Positions 9,162 through 18,531 of a stretch of 64,000 nt of DNA are shown here, piece after piece. Every line of letters starts with the position of its first letter. Position 1 is the first letter of the stretch. This DNA comes from Tautonia rosea (GTDB taxonomy: Bacteria > Planctomycetota > Planctomycetia > Isosphaerales > Isosphaeraceae), in contig NZ_JABBYO010000019.1 of assembly GCF_012958305.1 (NCBI RefSeq), forward strand, positions 59,911-123,910, read 5' to 3'. A program made the translations under genes and the position numbers. The notes below the pieces were generated by a model, which did not search any database, was not told where the DNA came from, and was given only the letters and a program-made list of their open reading frames with translations.

Positions 9162-11432
9162 TCAGCCGACGAACATCAAAAGTATCAGGAGTGCGGCGAT
9201 CCCCATGGCGGTGACAATCGCATAGGACTGAACCAATCCATTTTGGAGTGGCCGAAGGGCGTCCTGGCCGATGAGTCGAGGCACAAAGGCCACAAACTTC
9301 ACCAGACCATCAATGACGTAGACATCGAAATATCGACTGATGGTTGCAAGCAGTCTCGTGGGCGCGACGACCAACATGGCATATGCTTCGTCCACATAAA
9401 ACTTGTTCCACGAAGCATTGGCCAGTGGCCGGATGGAGCTCGAAATTTTGCCAGGGAGCTCGGAAGGTCGAGCATACATGATGATGCTCAGACCGAGACC
9501 GATCAGGGCAGCCAACGTTCCTGTGATTGCAGTTGCCCAGTCAAATTTATGCTTGTCATGCTCAAGCAGATCGAATGTCGGGGTTGCCTCAACGTGGTGA
9601 GCAAACCAGTGAGTGGTCGGGCCGAAGATGACCCCGACAAGGACGGCACACACGGCAAGAATCATGAGCGGAACAATCATGATGGGCGGTGATTCATGTC
9701 CGAAATGTGAGTCGTGACCGTGATGAGGATCCGCACCGTGATGATGACCGTCCTGAGAAACCGGTTCGTGAGAGGAACCCCCGGAAGGATGATGCGTCGT
9801 GCCACTGGTTTCAGGACTGCCGTGAGCATGAGGCTCAGTTCGATGAGCACCCATCGCAGATTCGTAGCGAGCGAGTTCAGGAGACTCCGGGGCGGGAGTA
9901 TCAACGCCAAAGGCTGCTCCACCCGATATGGAAGGTGCATCGTGAGAAGAAAGGGAGGCTGAATGCGGATCGTTGGGGCTGGGCAATTTCTCCGGCCCCC
10001 AAAAGGTCATGAAGAAGGCTCGGCCGGTATAGAAAGCAGTCAACAGTGCCGTGAATGTGGCAACCCAGTAGATTCCGAGATAGAGGTTGGCATACTTGAC
10101 ACTCTCATCATGAGACGCAGCACTCAGTGCGGCCAGGATCTCATCCTTGCTCCAGAACCCGGCAAGCGGGAACAGACCACAAAGGGCCAGCGCTCCGATC
10201 GCAAAGGTCCAGCAGGTGTAAGGGAGTCGATGGCGAAGCCCACTAAACTGTCTCATGTCGATCACACCGCCCATCGCGTGCATGACCGAACCGGATCCGA
10301 GGAAGAGCAAGGCCTTGAAGAACGCGTGCGTGAAGAGGTGGAATACCGCTGCAATCACGGCAAACTGAGCGATATGGCCCACTGCGGCTCCTAAACCCAT
10401 GAACATAAAGCCGAGCTGACTCACCGTCGAGTAGGCCAGAACACGCTTCAAATCCGTTTGGGTCAGAGCGATCAAGGCGGCGAGAAGTGCAGTTGCACAA
10501 CCGATGATCGATACGACCACCTGGAGACCGGGTTCCGCGGCAAGCAACAGACTTGATCGAGCCAGCAGATAAACACCTGCCGTGACCATTGTTGCCGCAT
10601 GGATGAGGGCCGAAACAGGGGTCGGACCTTCCATCGCGTCGGGGAGCCAGACATAAAGCGGAATCTGAGCGCTCTTGGCCGTGGCCGCCCAGAACAGTAG
10701 GAGCACAACCCAGAACAGCGCCGACTGTCCAAGAAAGAGCGGAGTGGAGGCAAGCAGATTCCGGGTTTCCAGACTCAGGATGTTCGAATAGCTGAGGTCA
10801 TGGTTCGGCGCGTAGGTCCAGAGAAGAAACAGGGCGATTGCGAATCCAAGGTCGCCAATCCGGTTGACGAGAAAGGCTTTCTTGGCCGCCTCAGCGGCTT
10901 CGGGTTTTGCATACCAGAAACCAATCAGCAAATAACTGCACACCCCAACACCTTCCCAAAAGGCGTATGTGAGCAGAAAATTGCTTGAGAGAACGAGCCC
11001 CGTCATCGAAAAGACGAAGAGGCCGAACACGAAAAAGAACCGAGGATAACCCGGATCTCCTGCCATGTAACCTGCGGCAAAGATGGCGACAAGTGACGCA
11101 ACGAATGTCACCATCCCGAGCATCATGGTCGTAAGACCATCCACTCGGAACTCGATCGGAACCATCAAGGAAGCGTCTCGGAGATTGACCTTAGAGGCTT
11201 GGTCTGAATCGATCGACTGATCAATGTTGATCCAGGTGTAGACCTGGGTGACTTCAGACCCATCGGTTCCCAGAAGGATCGTGAGACTGAGCAGGAACGA
11301 AAGGGCGATTCCAGCGATGACTGGCAGGTGGTTCCAGCCCTGCAGTCGCCGGCCGCCGACGAAGGCGATGAGCCCGCCCAGAAGGGGCAATAGCGGGATC
11401 AGCCAGACGTTGCGGATCAGCGACTCAACCAC
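9162..11432 (-). CDS. nuoL: NADH-quinone oxidoreductase subunit L with histidine-rich insertion
   Basis: A 756-residue subunit, the distal proton-pumping module of complex I, which carries the long lateral helix. Core motifs are present (YAFWEGVGVCSYLLIGFW, KSAQIPLYVWLPDAMEGPTP, ALIHAATMVTAGVYL, DLKRVLAYSTVSQLGFM). Between the antiporter core and the C-terminal helices, at about residues 490-585, there is a hydrophilic insertion very rich in His, Gly, Ser and Asp. It makes the protein more than 100 residues longer than E. coli NuoL. GTG 11432 is the likely start and overlaps the nuoK stop by eight bases. The insertion is visible directly; a metal-binding role is inference. Confidence 0.95.
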   Translation of the reverse strand: MVESLIRNVWLIPLLPLLGGLIAFVGGRRLQGWNHLPVIAGIALSFLLSLTILLGTDGSEVTQVYTWINIDQSIDSDQASKVNLRDASLMVPIEFRVDGLTTMMLGMVTFVASLVAIFAAGYMAGDPGYPRFFFVFGLFVFSMTGLVLSSNFLLTYAFWEGVGVCSYLLIGFWYAKPEAAEAAKKAFLVNRIGDLGFAIALFLLWTYAPNHDLSYSNILSLETRNLLASTPLFLGQSALFWVVLLLFWAATAKSAQIPLYVWLPDAMEGPTPVSALIHAATMVTAGVYLLARSSLLLAAEPGLQVVVSIIGCATALLAALIALTQTDLKRVLAYSTVSQLGFMFMGLGAAVGHIAQFAVIAAVFHLFTHAFFKALLFLGSGSVMHAMGGVIDMRQFSGLRHRLPYTCWTFAIGALALCGLFPLAGFWSKDEILAALSAASHDESVKYANLYLGIYWVATFTALLTAFYTGRAFFMTFWGPEKLPSPNDPHSASLSSHDAPSISGGAAFGVDTPAPESPELARYESAMGAHRTEPHAHGSPETSGTTHHPSGGSSHEPVSQDGHHHGADPHHGHDSHFGHESPPIMIVPLMILAVCAVLVGVIFGPTTHWFAHHVEATPTFDLLEHDKHKFDWATAITGTLAALIGLGLSIIMYARPSELPGKISSSIRPLANASWNKFYVDEAYAMLVVAPTRLLATISRYFDVYVIDGLVKFVAFVPRLIGQDALRPLQNGLVQSYAIVTAMGIAALLILLMFVG

Positions 11433-11886
11433 GACGTTGCTCCCAAGGCTGGCGAGGGTGCGGCGGTTCCACGCCGGACGGTGTCAGGTTCGGATAACTT
11501 TCTGGACCAGGCAGGGGGACGTAAGGCTCGGCCTTGTCCGTCTCCAACGATTCGGGCAAGCCGGACTCTCGGAGGCCTTGCCAAAGCGAGATATCGAGTG
11601 AGCGATTTCGGTTGAAGAGAACCAAAATCAGGGCGAGGGCCAAGGCGGCTTCACTGGCGGCAACGGTAAGCATCACAATCGTGAAGACCTGCCCTGTCCA
11701 GTTCCCGTGGAATCGGCTGAACGCGACAAGGGTCAAGGCGGTGCCCTGGAGCATCATTTCGGCTGAGAGAAACATGACAATCAGGTTTCTTCGGGAAAGA
11801 AACCCGAGCATGCCCAGCGACATCAGCACGGCGCCGATGATCAGGTAGTTCGAGAGCTGATCAAAAGAAAATGCGTAGTCCGGCAT
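11425..11886 (-). CDS. nuoK: NADH-quinone oxidoreductase subunit K
   Basis: A 153-residue protein whose first about 100 residues form the usual three-helix NuoK core. The conserved membrane glutamates lie in LIVMFLSAEMMLQG and AASEAALALAL. The C-terminal 50 residues are a hydrophilic Pro/Glu-rich extension not present in typical 100-residue NuoK. The gene overlaps nuoL by eight bases. In complex I, NuoK lines the proton-translocation path between the quinone site and the antiporter subunits. Confidence 0.93.
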   Translation of the reverse strand: MPDYAFSFDQLSNYLIIGAVLMSLGMLGFLSRRNLIVMFLSAEMMLQGTALTLVAFSRFHGNWTGQVFTIVMLTVAASEAALALALILVLFNRNRSLDISLWQGLRESGLPESLETDKAEPYVPLPGPESYPNLTPSGVEPPHPRQPWEQRRG

Positions 11887-11944
11887 GGATCAATGGGCCT
11901 CACTCGGTTTCTCTCGCTCCGTGAAAATCGAACCAGCTCACGCG

Positions 11945-12814
11945 TTAGGCAGTTCCGGCAGGGGCTGTCGGGGCATCGGGGGTTGGGTTACCGGAGCGAT
12001 CGGGGCGAACCGGGGTTCGTGGTGTTGCGATCGCAACGGCACCAATCAGTGCGATGAAGAGAAGCAGGCCAATCACCTCTACGGTCAACAAATGATCAGA
12101 GAAAAGCGTGCCGCCTAGCCCAGCCACGTGGGGGGGGCGCTGGCCGAACTCAACGGGCTCGGGAAGTCGGGCAGTTTCCCGAACTGCGGTGGAAGCTACC
12201 AGCGCCACGGGATGAGTAGACGGATCCTGCGCGATCAGCTCATTGACCGAAACTAGGGGTGAGGGCGTCTCGGGAGTCACACCGGATCCTGTGGCGATGA
12301 TTGAAGCGATTAACGCTCCAAGGAGCAAGAGACTTGTGAAGGAGGACGCCAACGGACGACGAGCACTTCGATCGTAAATTGCTTGACCGTGGGATTGAGC
12401 AAGCATCAAGACGAACAAGAACGTCACGATGATTGCCCCGGCATAGACAATGACCGTTCCTGCTGCCAGAAACTGTGCTCCCGCGAGCAAAAAAAGCCCC
12501 GAACTTGCAAGCACCACGGTTGCAAACCAGAGTGCCGAATAGACGGGGTCGCGAGCGGTGATCATCAAGACTGCGCCGATGAATGAGAGCAGGCTGAACG
12601 CATAGAAAAACAAGGTCGGAAGGAGTGGACCCGGTGGAGTCAGGAGCGGCATGATGAGGAGGAGGGCGATCCCAGCCAGGAGCGCTCCCACAGAGGTGAT
12701 CCGTGTTGTTCTCGAACCGCCGTGACGGTGAGGCAACAGGAGCCACAAGCCAGCCCAGCCGAGTACGACGATCGCCAGGATCCAGCCAAAGTCCCGAGTG
12801 TCGAGCAGCGTCAC
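11945..12814 (-). CDS. nuoJ: NADH-quinone oxidoreductase subunit J
   Basis: A 289-residue membrane subunit of complex I. After two N-terminal hydrophobic segments comes the conserved core FFYAFSLLSFIGAVLMITARDPVYS, then FLAAGTVIVYAGAIIVTFLFVLM, the pi-bulge helix implicated in coupling. A soluble loop with Pro/Thr-rich sequence separates the last helix (LLTVEVIGLLLFIALIGAVAI) from a short polar tail. NuoJ is normally 165-220 residues, so this one has an extended N-terminus and linker. It starts three bases before the nuoI stop region, consistent with one transcript. Confidence 0.92.
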   Translation of the reverse strand: MTLLDTRDFGWILAIVVLGWAGLWLLLPHRHGGSRTTRITSVGALLAGIALLLIMPLLTPPGPLLPTLFFYAFSLLSFIGAVLMITARDPVYSALWFATVVLASSGLFLLAGAQFLAAGTVIVYAGAIIVTFLFVLMLAQSHGQAIYDRSARRPLASSFTSLLLLGALIASIIATGSGVTPETPSPLVSVNELIAQDPSTHPVALVASTAVRETARLPEPVEFGQRPPHVAGLGGTLFSDHLLTVEVIGLLLFIALIGAVAIATPRTPVRPDRSGNPTPDAPTAPAGTA

Positions 12815-12817
12815 GGA

Positions 12818-13444
12818 TCAGCTCCTGGGGGGGATGCCAGCGGAGGAGGAAGGTCGAGGGCCAGGACCCTCGGGTTCGAGCGGCGAGGTGGGCAAGGCAA
12901 GGGTGGCCGGTGGATTACCCGATTGCATCGGCTCAGCGTCCTTGGTCATATCAAAGACTGAGAGAAGCTTGGTCTTGTCGTAGATCATCTCTTCACGGCT
13001 GAGGCCGGTCAGGTCGTACAACCCAGTCAGTTCGATGGCATCGACAGGACAGGCTTCCTCGCACATACCGCAATAGATACAACGGAGCTCATCGATCACG
13101 AAACTCTCGGGGTATTTCTCACGGTCTTCCCACTCGGGAGGGGCTGTGGCTCCGACAATATCGATACAATGGGCGGGGCAAGCGGTAGCGCAGAGCATGC
13201 AGGCAACACACTTAACGCGCCCTTGCTCATCCTTGTTTAAGCGGTGGACGCCACGATAATTCGCCGAGGGAACGTGCTGTTCCTCAGGGTACTGGACGGT
13301 AATGGCCTTGCCACCAACCGCCGCGCCGAGGATGTGACGGCCAGTCACAACAAGTCCGCCGAGAATCTGAGGAAGATAGGTTTTCTCAAACAGTGTGAGC
13401 TTCGGGGGCTCAAGACGCTTGAGGTTCGGGTCGTCCAGTTTCAC
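12818..13444 (-). CDS. nuoI: NADH-quinone oxidoreductase subunit I, two [4Fe-4S] clusters
   Basis: A 208-residue peripheral-arm subunit with the two ferredoxin motifs CVACMLCATACP and CIYCGMCEEACP, which bind clusters N6a and N6b on the electron path to quinone. The start is set at GTG 13444, preceded by GGAGG with a six-base spacer. The frame stays open further upstream into nuoH, but that part gives no NuoI-like sequence. The C-terminal 40 residues are Pro/Ser-rich. It lies between nuoH and nuoJ in canonical order. Confidence 0.95.
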   Translation of the reverse strand: MKLDDPNLKRLEPPKLTLFEKTYLPQILGGLVVTGRHILGAAVGGKAITVQYPEEQHVPSANYRGVHRLNKDEQGRVKCVACMLCATACPAHCIDIVGATAPPEWEDREKYPESFVIDELRCIYCGMCEEACPVDAIELTGLYDLTGLSREEMIYDKTKLLSVFDMTKDAEPMQSGNPPATLALPTSPLEPEGPGPRPSSSAGIPPRS

Positions 13445-13488
13445 GAGAGTCCTCCGGGAGTGAATGAATTCGGGAGTGTCCGCTGCGC

Positions 13489-14553
13489 TCAGCCGATACC
13501 CCGGAAGAGTTGAAGCAAGATCATGGTGACGATGAGATTGAGCAAGGCCAAGGGAATCAGTGCCTTCCAGGCAAGGTTCATAAGTTGATCGTATCGGAAT
13601 CGCGGCAAGGTCCAGCGAATCCACATGATGAAGACGACCATGAGGAAGACCTTGAAGAAGAGGACGCCGACCTTGATGACCGCCGAAATCCAACCGTTCG
13701 AGCCCAGGTCAAAGAACAGGGGATCCCAACCTCCTAGAAAAAGGATGGACATCAGGAAGCTGACGGTGATCACATGCAGGTATTCGCCAAGAAAGAACAT
13801 GCCGAATTTCATCGCCGAATATTCGGTGTGAAAACCACCAACAAGTTCCTGCTCGGCCTCGGCAAGGTCGAAAGGTAGGCGATTCGTCTCGGCAAAGGCA
13901 CTAATCAGGAAGATGAGGCAGCCAAGAGGTTGGACCAAAATGCCCCAGGCAGGGATGAATCCCAAGCCATTCTGCTCTTGCCAGGCCATGATCTCGCCCA
14001 GGTCGAGAGAGCGAGCCATCATGATCATCCCGAGCACGGAAAGACCAAGCGGGATTTCATAACTGATAATTTGAGCACTGTTCCGCAAACCGCCGAGGAA
14101 GGAGTACTTGTTGTTCGAGGCCCAGCCCCCGAGGATCACGGCGTAGACTGCAAGACTACCGATCGCAAAGACATAGAGAATCCCGATGTCAACGTTTGGA
14201 GCAATCTGAAATTCGATCGCGTGCCCACTCACCGTGGGAGCATCAGTTCCGACCGGGCCAAATGGCACGACTGCGAACCCGATCGTGGCGGCAACGATGG
14301 CGATCGCCGGAGCGAGGATATAGAGCGGTCGATTCACGTACCCGGGGATCACATCCTCTTTCAGCAACATCTTCGCGCCATCCGCGAGCGGCTGAAGCAG
14401 ACCGAACGGACCAGCCCGGTTCGGGCCGACGCGGTCTTGTGCCCAGGCTGCGATCTTGCGTTCAAGCATAATCATGTACGCCACGGCACCCTGGAAAATG
14501 CCAACAATCAGAACGATCTTCACCAGGATGACAAGAAACTGCCAGGTCGCCAT
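13489..14553 (-). CDS. nuoH: NADH-quinone oxidoreductase subunit H
   Basis: A 354-residue membrane subunit with eight predicted helices that forms the quinone-access chamber of complex I. Signatures are ERKIAAWAQDRVGPNRAGPFGLLQPLADG, FAETNRLPFDLAEAEQELV and GGFHTEYSAMKFGMFFL, which together carry the conserved acidic residues next to the quinone tunnel. Length is typical. It is separated from nuoG by about 70 bases and from nuoI by about 45 bases. Confidence 0.96.
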   Translation of the reverse strand: MATWQFLVILVKIVLIVGIFQGAVAYMIMLERKIAAWAQDRVGPNRAGPFGLLQPLADGAKMLLKEDVIPGYVNRPLYILAPAIAIVAATIGFAVVPFGPVGTDAPTVSGHAIEFQIAPNVDIGILYVFAIGSLAVYAVILGGWASNNKYSFLGGLRNSAQIISYEIPLGLSVLGMIMMARSLDLGEIMAWQEQNGLGFIPAWGILVQPLGCLIFLISAFAETNRLPFDLAEAEQELVGGFHTEYSAMKFGMFFLGEYLHVITVSFLMSILFLGGWDPLFFDLGSNGWISAVIKVGVLFFKVFLMVVFIMWIRWTLPRFRYDQLMNLAWKALIPLALLNLIVTMILLQLFRGIG

Positions 14554-14622
14554 AGCCCGATTCTTCCTTCGATTGGCATCACGGATGGAAAGTCAATGCA
14601 TCGCGTCACGTGTGACGGTCGA

Positions 14623-16374
14623 TCATCGAGCCAGGGTGACCTTACCTCGAGGAGCATGCCAGGGGTCAACATAAAACGCCATGCCTGGAATGGGAGTCTC
14701 CTCCTCATCGAGAAGGAGCCCGAATTCAGGGAACTGACCTTCGAGCCGGTTCACGGCCTCGAAACCGGGGACCTTGCTGGCCAATTCAGCCAGAACGTCG
14801 CCGGAGGAGACCGGACCACCGCCAGGACGTTCCATCAAAATCGCCAGGAGATCAAGATCAGGCAAGCTGCCGTCACGAGGCGGTAGTGACGCAGACGCAT
14901 ATTGCAAGCGACCTGATGAGTTGACATAGCAGCCAGCTTTTTCGGCAAAGGTCGCCGACGAAAGAATCACATCCGCAAGGCCTGCAAGATCAGTCGGCCA
15001 TACGTCTTGAACCACCAGGAACTTGGCCGCCTCCCTCAAGGCGATCATTTCCGGGCCTTCGTACACCGGGTCATGACCGCCTCCGGTGATGAACAGTGCG
15101 TCGAGCGGTTGAGTGCCCAACTCGACGCGGAACTGTTGAAACGTCTTCACCGAACCCTGGAAATGGGTCAGGATGCGTTCCACACCGTTCCGATTCGGGC
15201 ACTTTTCGGCATGAATGGTGAAGGGACGAGGAACCACAAAGGAGGTGTCTCCCGTACGCCCGGCTCGCTGATCGGGAGTGAATACCACATTCTCTCCCAC
15301 AACCGAGTAAGGTCCGAGCACCAGTTGAGCCGATGGATTCAGACCCTTGACGTAAGAGCAAAGGAGATAGGATTCCTCGACGGTTAAGAAGGGGGAAACC
15401 ACGGCGGCGATCCGGCCCCCTTGAGTCGCAATCTCCTTCAATCGCGTTCGAGCTGTATCGAGTGCGCGGTCCACCGGCGCTTCCTGCAAACTTGCCCCCT
15501 CGCGGACAAACATTCCCGGCAGGAGATTGGGATCGTTGGCCGACTTATAACTGTACCGACCCTCGTCACAGATCCAGTAATCGTTGACCTTCGGGTTAAA
15601 TCTCGCCCTCAAGCGCCAGATTTTCCCGCGGTTCTCCTCAGCGGTGATGTTACAACCGGTAGAGCAACGAGTGCAGACCGATTTATGTTGGTCATTGAAC
15701 CAGAACCGCTGCCTGTGGAGGAAATCCTTGTCGAGCAGGGCTCCGACCGGGCAAAGGTCGACCACGTTCCCGGCGAGCGGATTGTCAAGCGGGCGATCGG
15801 GGAAGGTGGTGATCTCCGCGTGATTGCCGCGACGCTCAACCTGGAGCTCGTTGGTCCCGGTGATCTCTCGGGTGAACCGGACACAACGGGTGCACATAAT
15901 GCACCGGTCCATGTTCAGCTGAATCTGATCCGAAACGTCCTTGCGAGGATTGATGGTCCGCTCTTCCACAAACCGGTGGACCGACTGACCATGCTTGAAA
16001 CTGTAATCTTGCAACCCGCACTGCCCTGCCTGGTCACAGACGGGGCAGTCAAGCGGGTGGTTGATCAGGAGATATTCCATGATCATCGACTGATGCGCCT
16101 GTACTTCAGGGCTATCGGTGACGATCACGGTCCCATCTTTCGCCGGCGTCTGGCAACCGGGGACCATTTTGGGGATCATCTTGATCTCCCCGGTCTTCGG
16201 ATCCTTCGCGCCGACCTGGATCTCACACATCCGACAATTGGCCACGACGGAGAGGGCGGGATGCCAACAGTAGTACGGGATCTCGATCCCGAACCGCTGT
16301 GCCGCCTGAATGGCGTTCAGCCGCTCGCCCTCGGGCAGCGTGTACTCCGTACCGTTGATGATGATGGTGGCCAT
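14623..16374 (-). CDS. nuoG: NADH-quinone oxidoreductase subunit G (short form)
   Basis: A 583-residue peripheral subunit. The N-terminal half carries a [2Fe-2S] ferredoxin domain (CWHPALSVVANCRMC), the His-Cys3 cluster N5 site (HPLDCPVCDQAGQCG), a [4Fe-4S] pair (CIMCTRCVRFTREITG) and CTRCSTGCNIT. The C-terminal half is a reduced, degenerate molybdopterin-oxidoreductase-like domain (LDALFITGGGHDPVYEGPE, ATFAEKAGCYVNSSGRLQ). At 583 residues it is far shorter than E. coli NuoG (about 900). It feeds electrons from NuoE/F towards NuoI. Confidence 0.93.
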   Translation of the reverse strand: MATIIINGTEYTLPEGERLNAIQAAQRFGIEIPYYCWHPALSVVANCRMCEIQVGAKDPKTGEIKMIPKMVPGCQTPAKDGTVIVTDSPEVQAHQSMIMEYLLINHPLDCPVCDQAGQCGLQDYSFKHGQSVHRFVEERTINPRKDVSDQIQLNMDRCIMCTRCVRFTREITGTNELQVERRGNHAEITTFPDRPLDNPLAGNVVDLCPVGALLDKDFLHRQRFWFNDQHKSVCTRCSTGCNITAEENRGKIWRLRARFNPKVNDYWICDEGRYSYKSANDPNLLPGMFVREGASLQEAPVDRALDTARTRLKEIATQGGRIAAVVSPFLTVEESYLLCSYVKGLNPSAQLVLGPYSVVGENVVFTPDQRAGRTGDTSFVVPRPFTIHAEKCPNRNGVERILTHFQGSVKTFQQFRVELGTQPLDALFITGGGHDPVYEGPEMIALREAAKFLVVQDVWPTDLAGLADVILSSATFAEKAGCYVNSSGRLQYASASLPPRDGSLPDLDLLAILMERPGGGPVSSGDVLAELASKVPGFEAVNRLEGQFPEFGLLLDEEETPIPGMAFYVDPWHAPRGKVTLAR

Positions 16375-16445
16375 CGAAGGTCCTGGGCGTCTGGGAACCG
16401 TGCAGAGCGTGAGCGGTCAAATCAGGGAAGAATCGGAGTCGGCGA

Positions 16446-17852
16446 TCAAGCCCCGGGCGACAAACGAGGACTATTCGCAGGGGCTTCCACCAAGGCCAGC
16501 GGCACAGGAGAACCAGAGCCAAGCCGAGAAGGCAACGCACCCTGGTAAATCGCCTCCTGAAGCGAAGTCGGTCTCGCATCAGGATGTTGATGCGTACGGA
16601 TGTACGCTTCAAGTTCGGGCCGGAACTTGGCAAGGGCATTCTTGATCGGCCAGGCAGCTCCATCGGCGAGACCACAGATGGTCGTGCCAGGAGTCAGACC
16701 CATGTTGTTTGCCAGTTGACCCATCACCTCGAGATCTTCGAGGCGACCACCACCGGCCTTGATGCGCTTCATGGTCTTGTAGAACCATGTCGTTCCCTCA
16801 CGGCACGGTGTGCATTGCCCACAGCTTTCGTGAGCAAAGAAACGACAGGTATTGTAGAGCACGTCCATAATGGGCGTATGGTCATCAACGACGGTCACTG
16901 CGGCAGTGCCGAGGCCGAGGCAGCCGGTTTTCCGGATCTCCTCAAAATCGAGCGGAACATCCAGTTCGTCCGCACTCAACAGCCCCATGCTGATGCCCCC
17001 AGGGACTGCAGCCTTGGCCTTTCGACCTTTCCAGACCCCTCCGCCGTGTTCCTCGATCAGCTGGCGAGTCGTCACGCCGAGGGGAAGTTCCACGCAGACC
17101 TGCTTGTTGACATGGCCGGAAATCGTATACAGCTTCGGCCCGTAGCTTTTTGGAGTGCCGATTGACTTGAACCAATCAACCCCTCGCTCGACAATATGAG
17201 GAACGCAGCAGAGGGTTTCGATGTTGTTCACCACGGTCGGCTTGCGAAACGCGCCCTCAACCGCCGGAAACGGGGGCTTGATCCGAGGCCATCCCCGCTT
17301 TCCTTCAAGACTTTCGATCAAGCCCGTTTCTTCACCGCAGATGTACGCTCCAGCGCCTCGGTGAACGTAAATCTCCAGATCAAAGCCCGATCCGAAGATG
17401 TTCTTGCCGAGATAACCAGCCTTCTTCGCCTCCGCGATTGCCTTCTCCATGATTCGAGTGGCGGTGATGTATTCGAAGCGATTGTAGAGGTAAGCGGTGC
17501 TCGCCTTGGTGGCAAAGCAGGAGATGATGATCCCCTCGATCATCTGGTGTGGGTCACGCTCCAACAAGTACCGGTTGTTGAACGTCGCCGGCTCGCTCTC
17601 ATCGCCATTGACGCACATGAACGTCTGCTGGCGGTCTTTGGGGAGAAACGTCCATTTCAGACCAGTTGGGAACCCTGCGCCGCCTCGTCCCCGCAACTCG
17701 GAATCCTTGACGAGTTGCACCACCTCATCCGGGGACATGGAGGTCAAGGCCTTGCGAGCGGCCTTGTAACCGCCGCGAGACTCATAGACCTCGAGCGATT
17801 GACTGTTCTCAATCTCGAAGTTTCGCGTCAAGACGGGTTCGAAGGATGCCAC
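16446..17852 (-). CDS. nuoF: NADH-quinone oxidoreductase subunit F (NADH/FMN binding)
   Basis: A subunit of about 468 residues that binds NADH and FMN at the tip of the peripheral arm and starts electron entry. Motifs are LRGRGGAGFPTGLKW (FMN/NADH glycine-rich loop), NGDESEPATFNNRYLLE and ESCGQCTPCREGT (cluster N3 ligands). I place the start at GTG 17852, with GGGAG about ten bases upstream. A TTG at 17936 that overlaps the nuoE stop (TTGA) would add 28 poorly conserved residues and cannot be excluded. The C-terminus has a short Pro/Ala-rich extension. Confidence 0.93.
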   Translation of the reverse strand: MASFEPVLTRNFEIENSQSLEVYESRGGYKAARKALTSMSPDEVVQLVKDSELRGRGGAGFPTGLKWTFLPKDRQQTFMCVNGDESEPATFNNRYLLERDPHQMIEGIIISCFATKASTAYLYNRFEYITATRIMEKAIAEAKKAGYLGKNIFGSGFDLEIYVHRGAGAYICGEETGLIESLEGKRGWPRIKPPFPAVEGAFRKPTVVNNIETLCCVPHIVERGVDWFKSIGTPKSYGPKLYTISGHVNKQVCVELPLGVTTRQLIEEHGGGVWKGRKAKAAVPGGISMGLLSADELDVPLDFEEIRKTGCLGLGTAAVTVVDDHTPIMDVLYNTCRFFAHESCGQCTPCREGTTWFYKTMKRIKAGGGRLEDLEVMGQLANNMGLTPGTTICGLADGAAWPIKNALAKFRPELEAYIRTHQHPDARPTSLQEAIYQGALPSRLGSGSPVPLALVEAPANSPRLSPGA

Positions 17853-17932
17853 GGTCGTCACGCTCCCAGATCGTTCGTTTATGGGCGGCCAGTTGAGTGT
17901 CGCGAAAGGTCTTTCTGGAACCGACGAGTCGA

Positions 17933-18466
17933 TCAACCCTCGGGTGCAGGAGCACGGGAAGGGTCCCGCACATCCTGAATCATCTCGGCAACCTTCGCTT
18001 CGTCGAGTGGTCCGTAAATGCGTCCGTCATCGCACAGTGCGGCCGGGGCATGATCGCAAATCCCAAGGCACTCGGCAAACTCAACAGTCAAGGCCCCGTC
18101 CGGGGTCGTTTGCCCAGGACCCTCGACACCCGCCGCCTGACAGGCGACCCCAAGCAATTCGTCTCCCCCCCGGAGCATGCATGAGATGGACCGGCAAAGC
18201 CAGAGGCGTTTTTCGCCGATCGGTGCCTGGGGGAAAAAGCCGTAGAAGCTCATCGTGTCATGAACATCTGCCGGTTGAAGATCGAGAATCTCGGCGATCT
18301 CTTCCATCGCCCGATAAGGGACACATCGGAGATGCTCGTGGACGATATGCAACGCGGGGAGCGTGACCGCCCGCTTATCGGGATACCGAGGGATGTAGGC
18401 GCGGATTTTCTCCCGGATCGACTCGTTGAGCAACGGTGCGGTGCTGGGACTCTCGGCAGCGGGCAT
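17933..18466 (-). CDS. nuoE: NADH-quinone oxidoreductase subunit E
   Basis: A 177-residue thioredoxin-fold subunit that binds the off-path [2Fe-2S] cluster N1a. The four cysteine ligands are visible as CRSISCMLRGG and ECLGICDHAP. The N-terminal helical part contains ALHIVHEHLRCVPYRAMEEIA and VHDTMSFYGFF, both characteristic. Length matches the family. It sits upstream of nuoF and overlaps or nearly abuts it, depending on the nuoF start chosen. Confidence 0.95.
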   Translation of the reverse strand: MPAAESPSTAPLLNESIREKIRAYIPRYPDKRAVTLPALHIVHEHLRCVPYRAMEEIAEILDLQPADVHDTMSFYGFFPQAPIGEKRLWLCRSISCMLRGGDELLGVACQAAGVEGPGQTTPDGALTVEFAECLGICDHAPAALCDDGRIYGPLDEAKVAEMIQDVRDPSRAPAPEG

Positions 18467-18531
18467 CGGCGACTTGGTCCTTCTTCAACGAGGGCGAAGG
18501 GCGGAGCGTTGAGTACGATTCCGAAGATTCC

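Noticed and set aside
13445..13693. Extended N-terminus for nuoI
   Set aside because: The extra 83 residues overlap nuoH and do not resemble NuoI, whereas GTG 13444 has a strong GGAGG ribosome binding site.
15421..16548. A 375-codon plus-strand open frame
   Set aside because: It is antisense to nuoG, which carries all expected iron-sulfur motifs.
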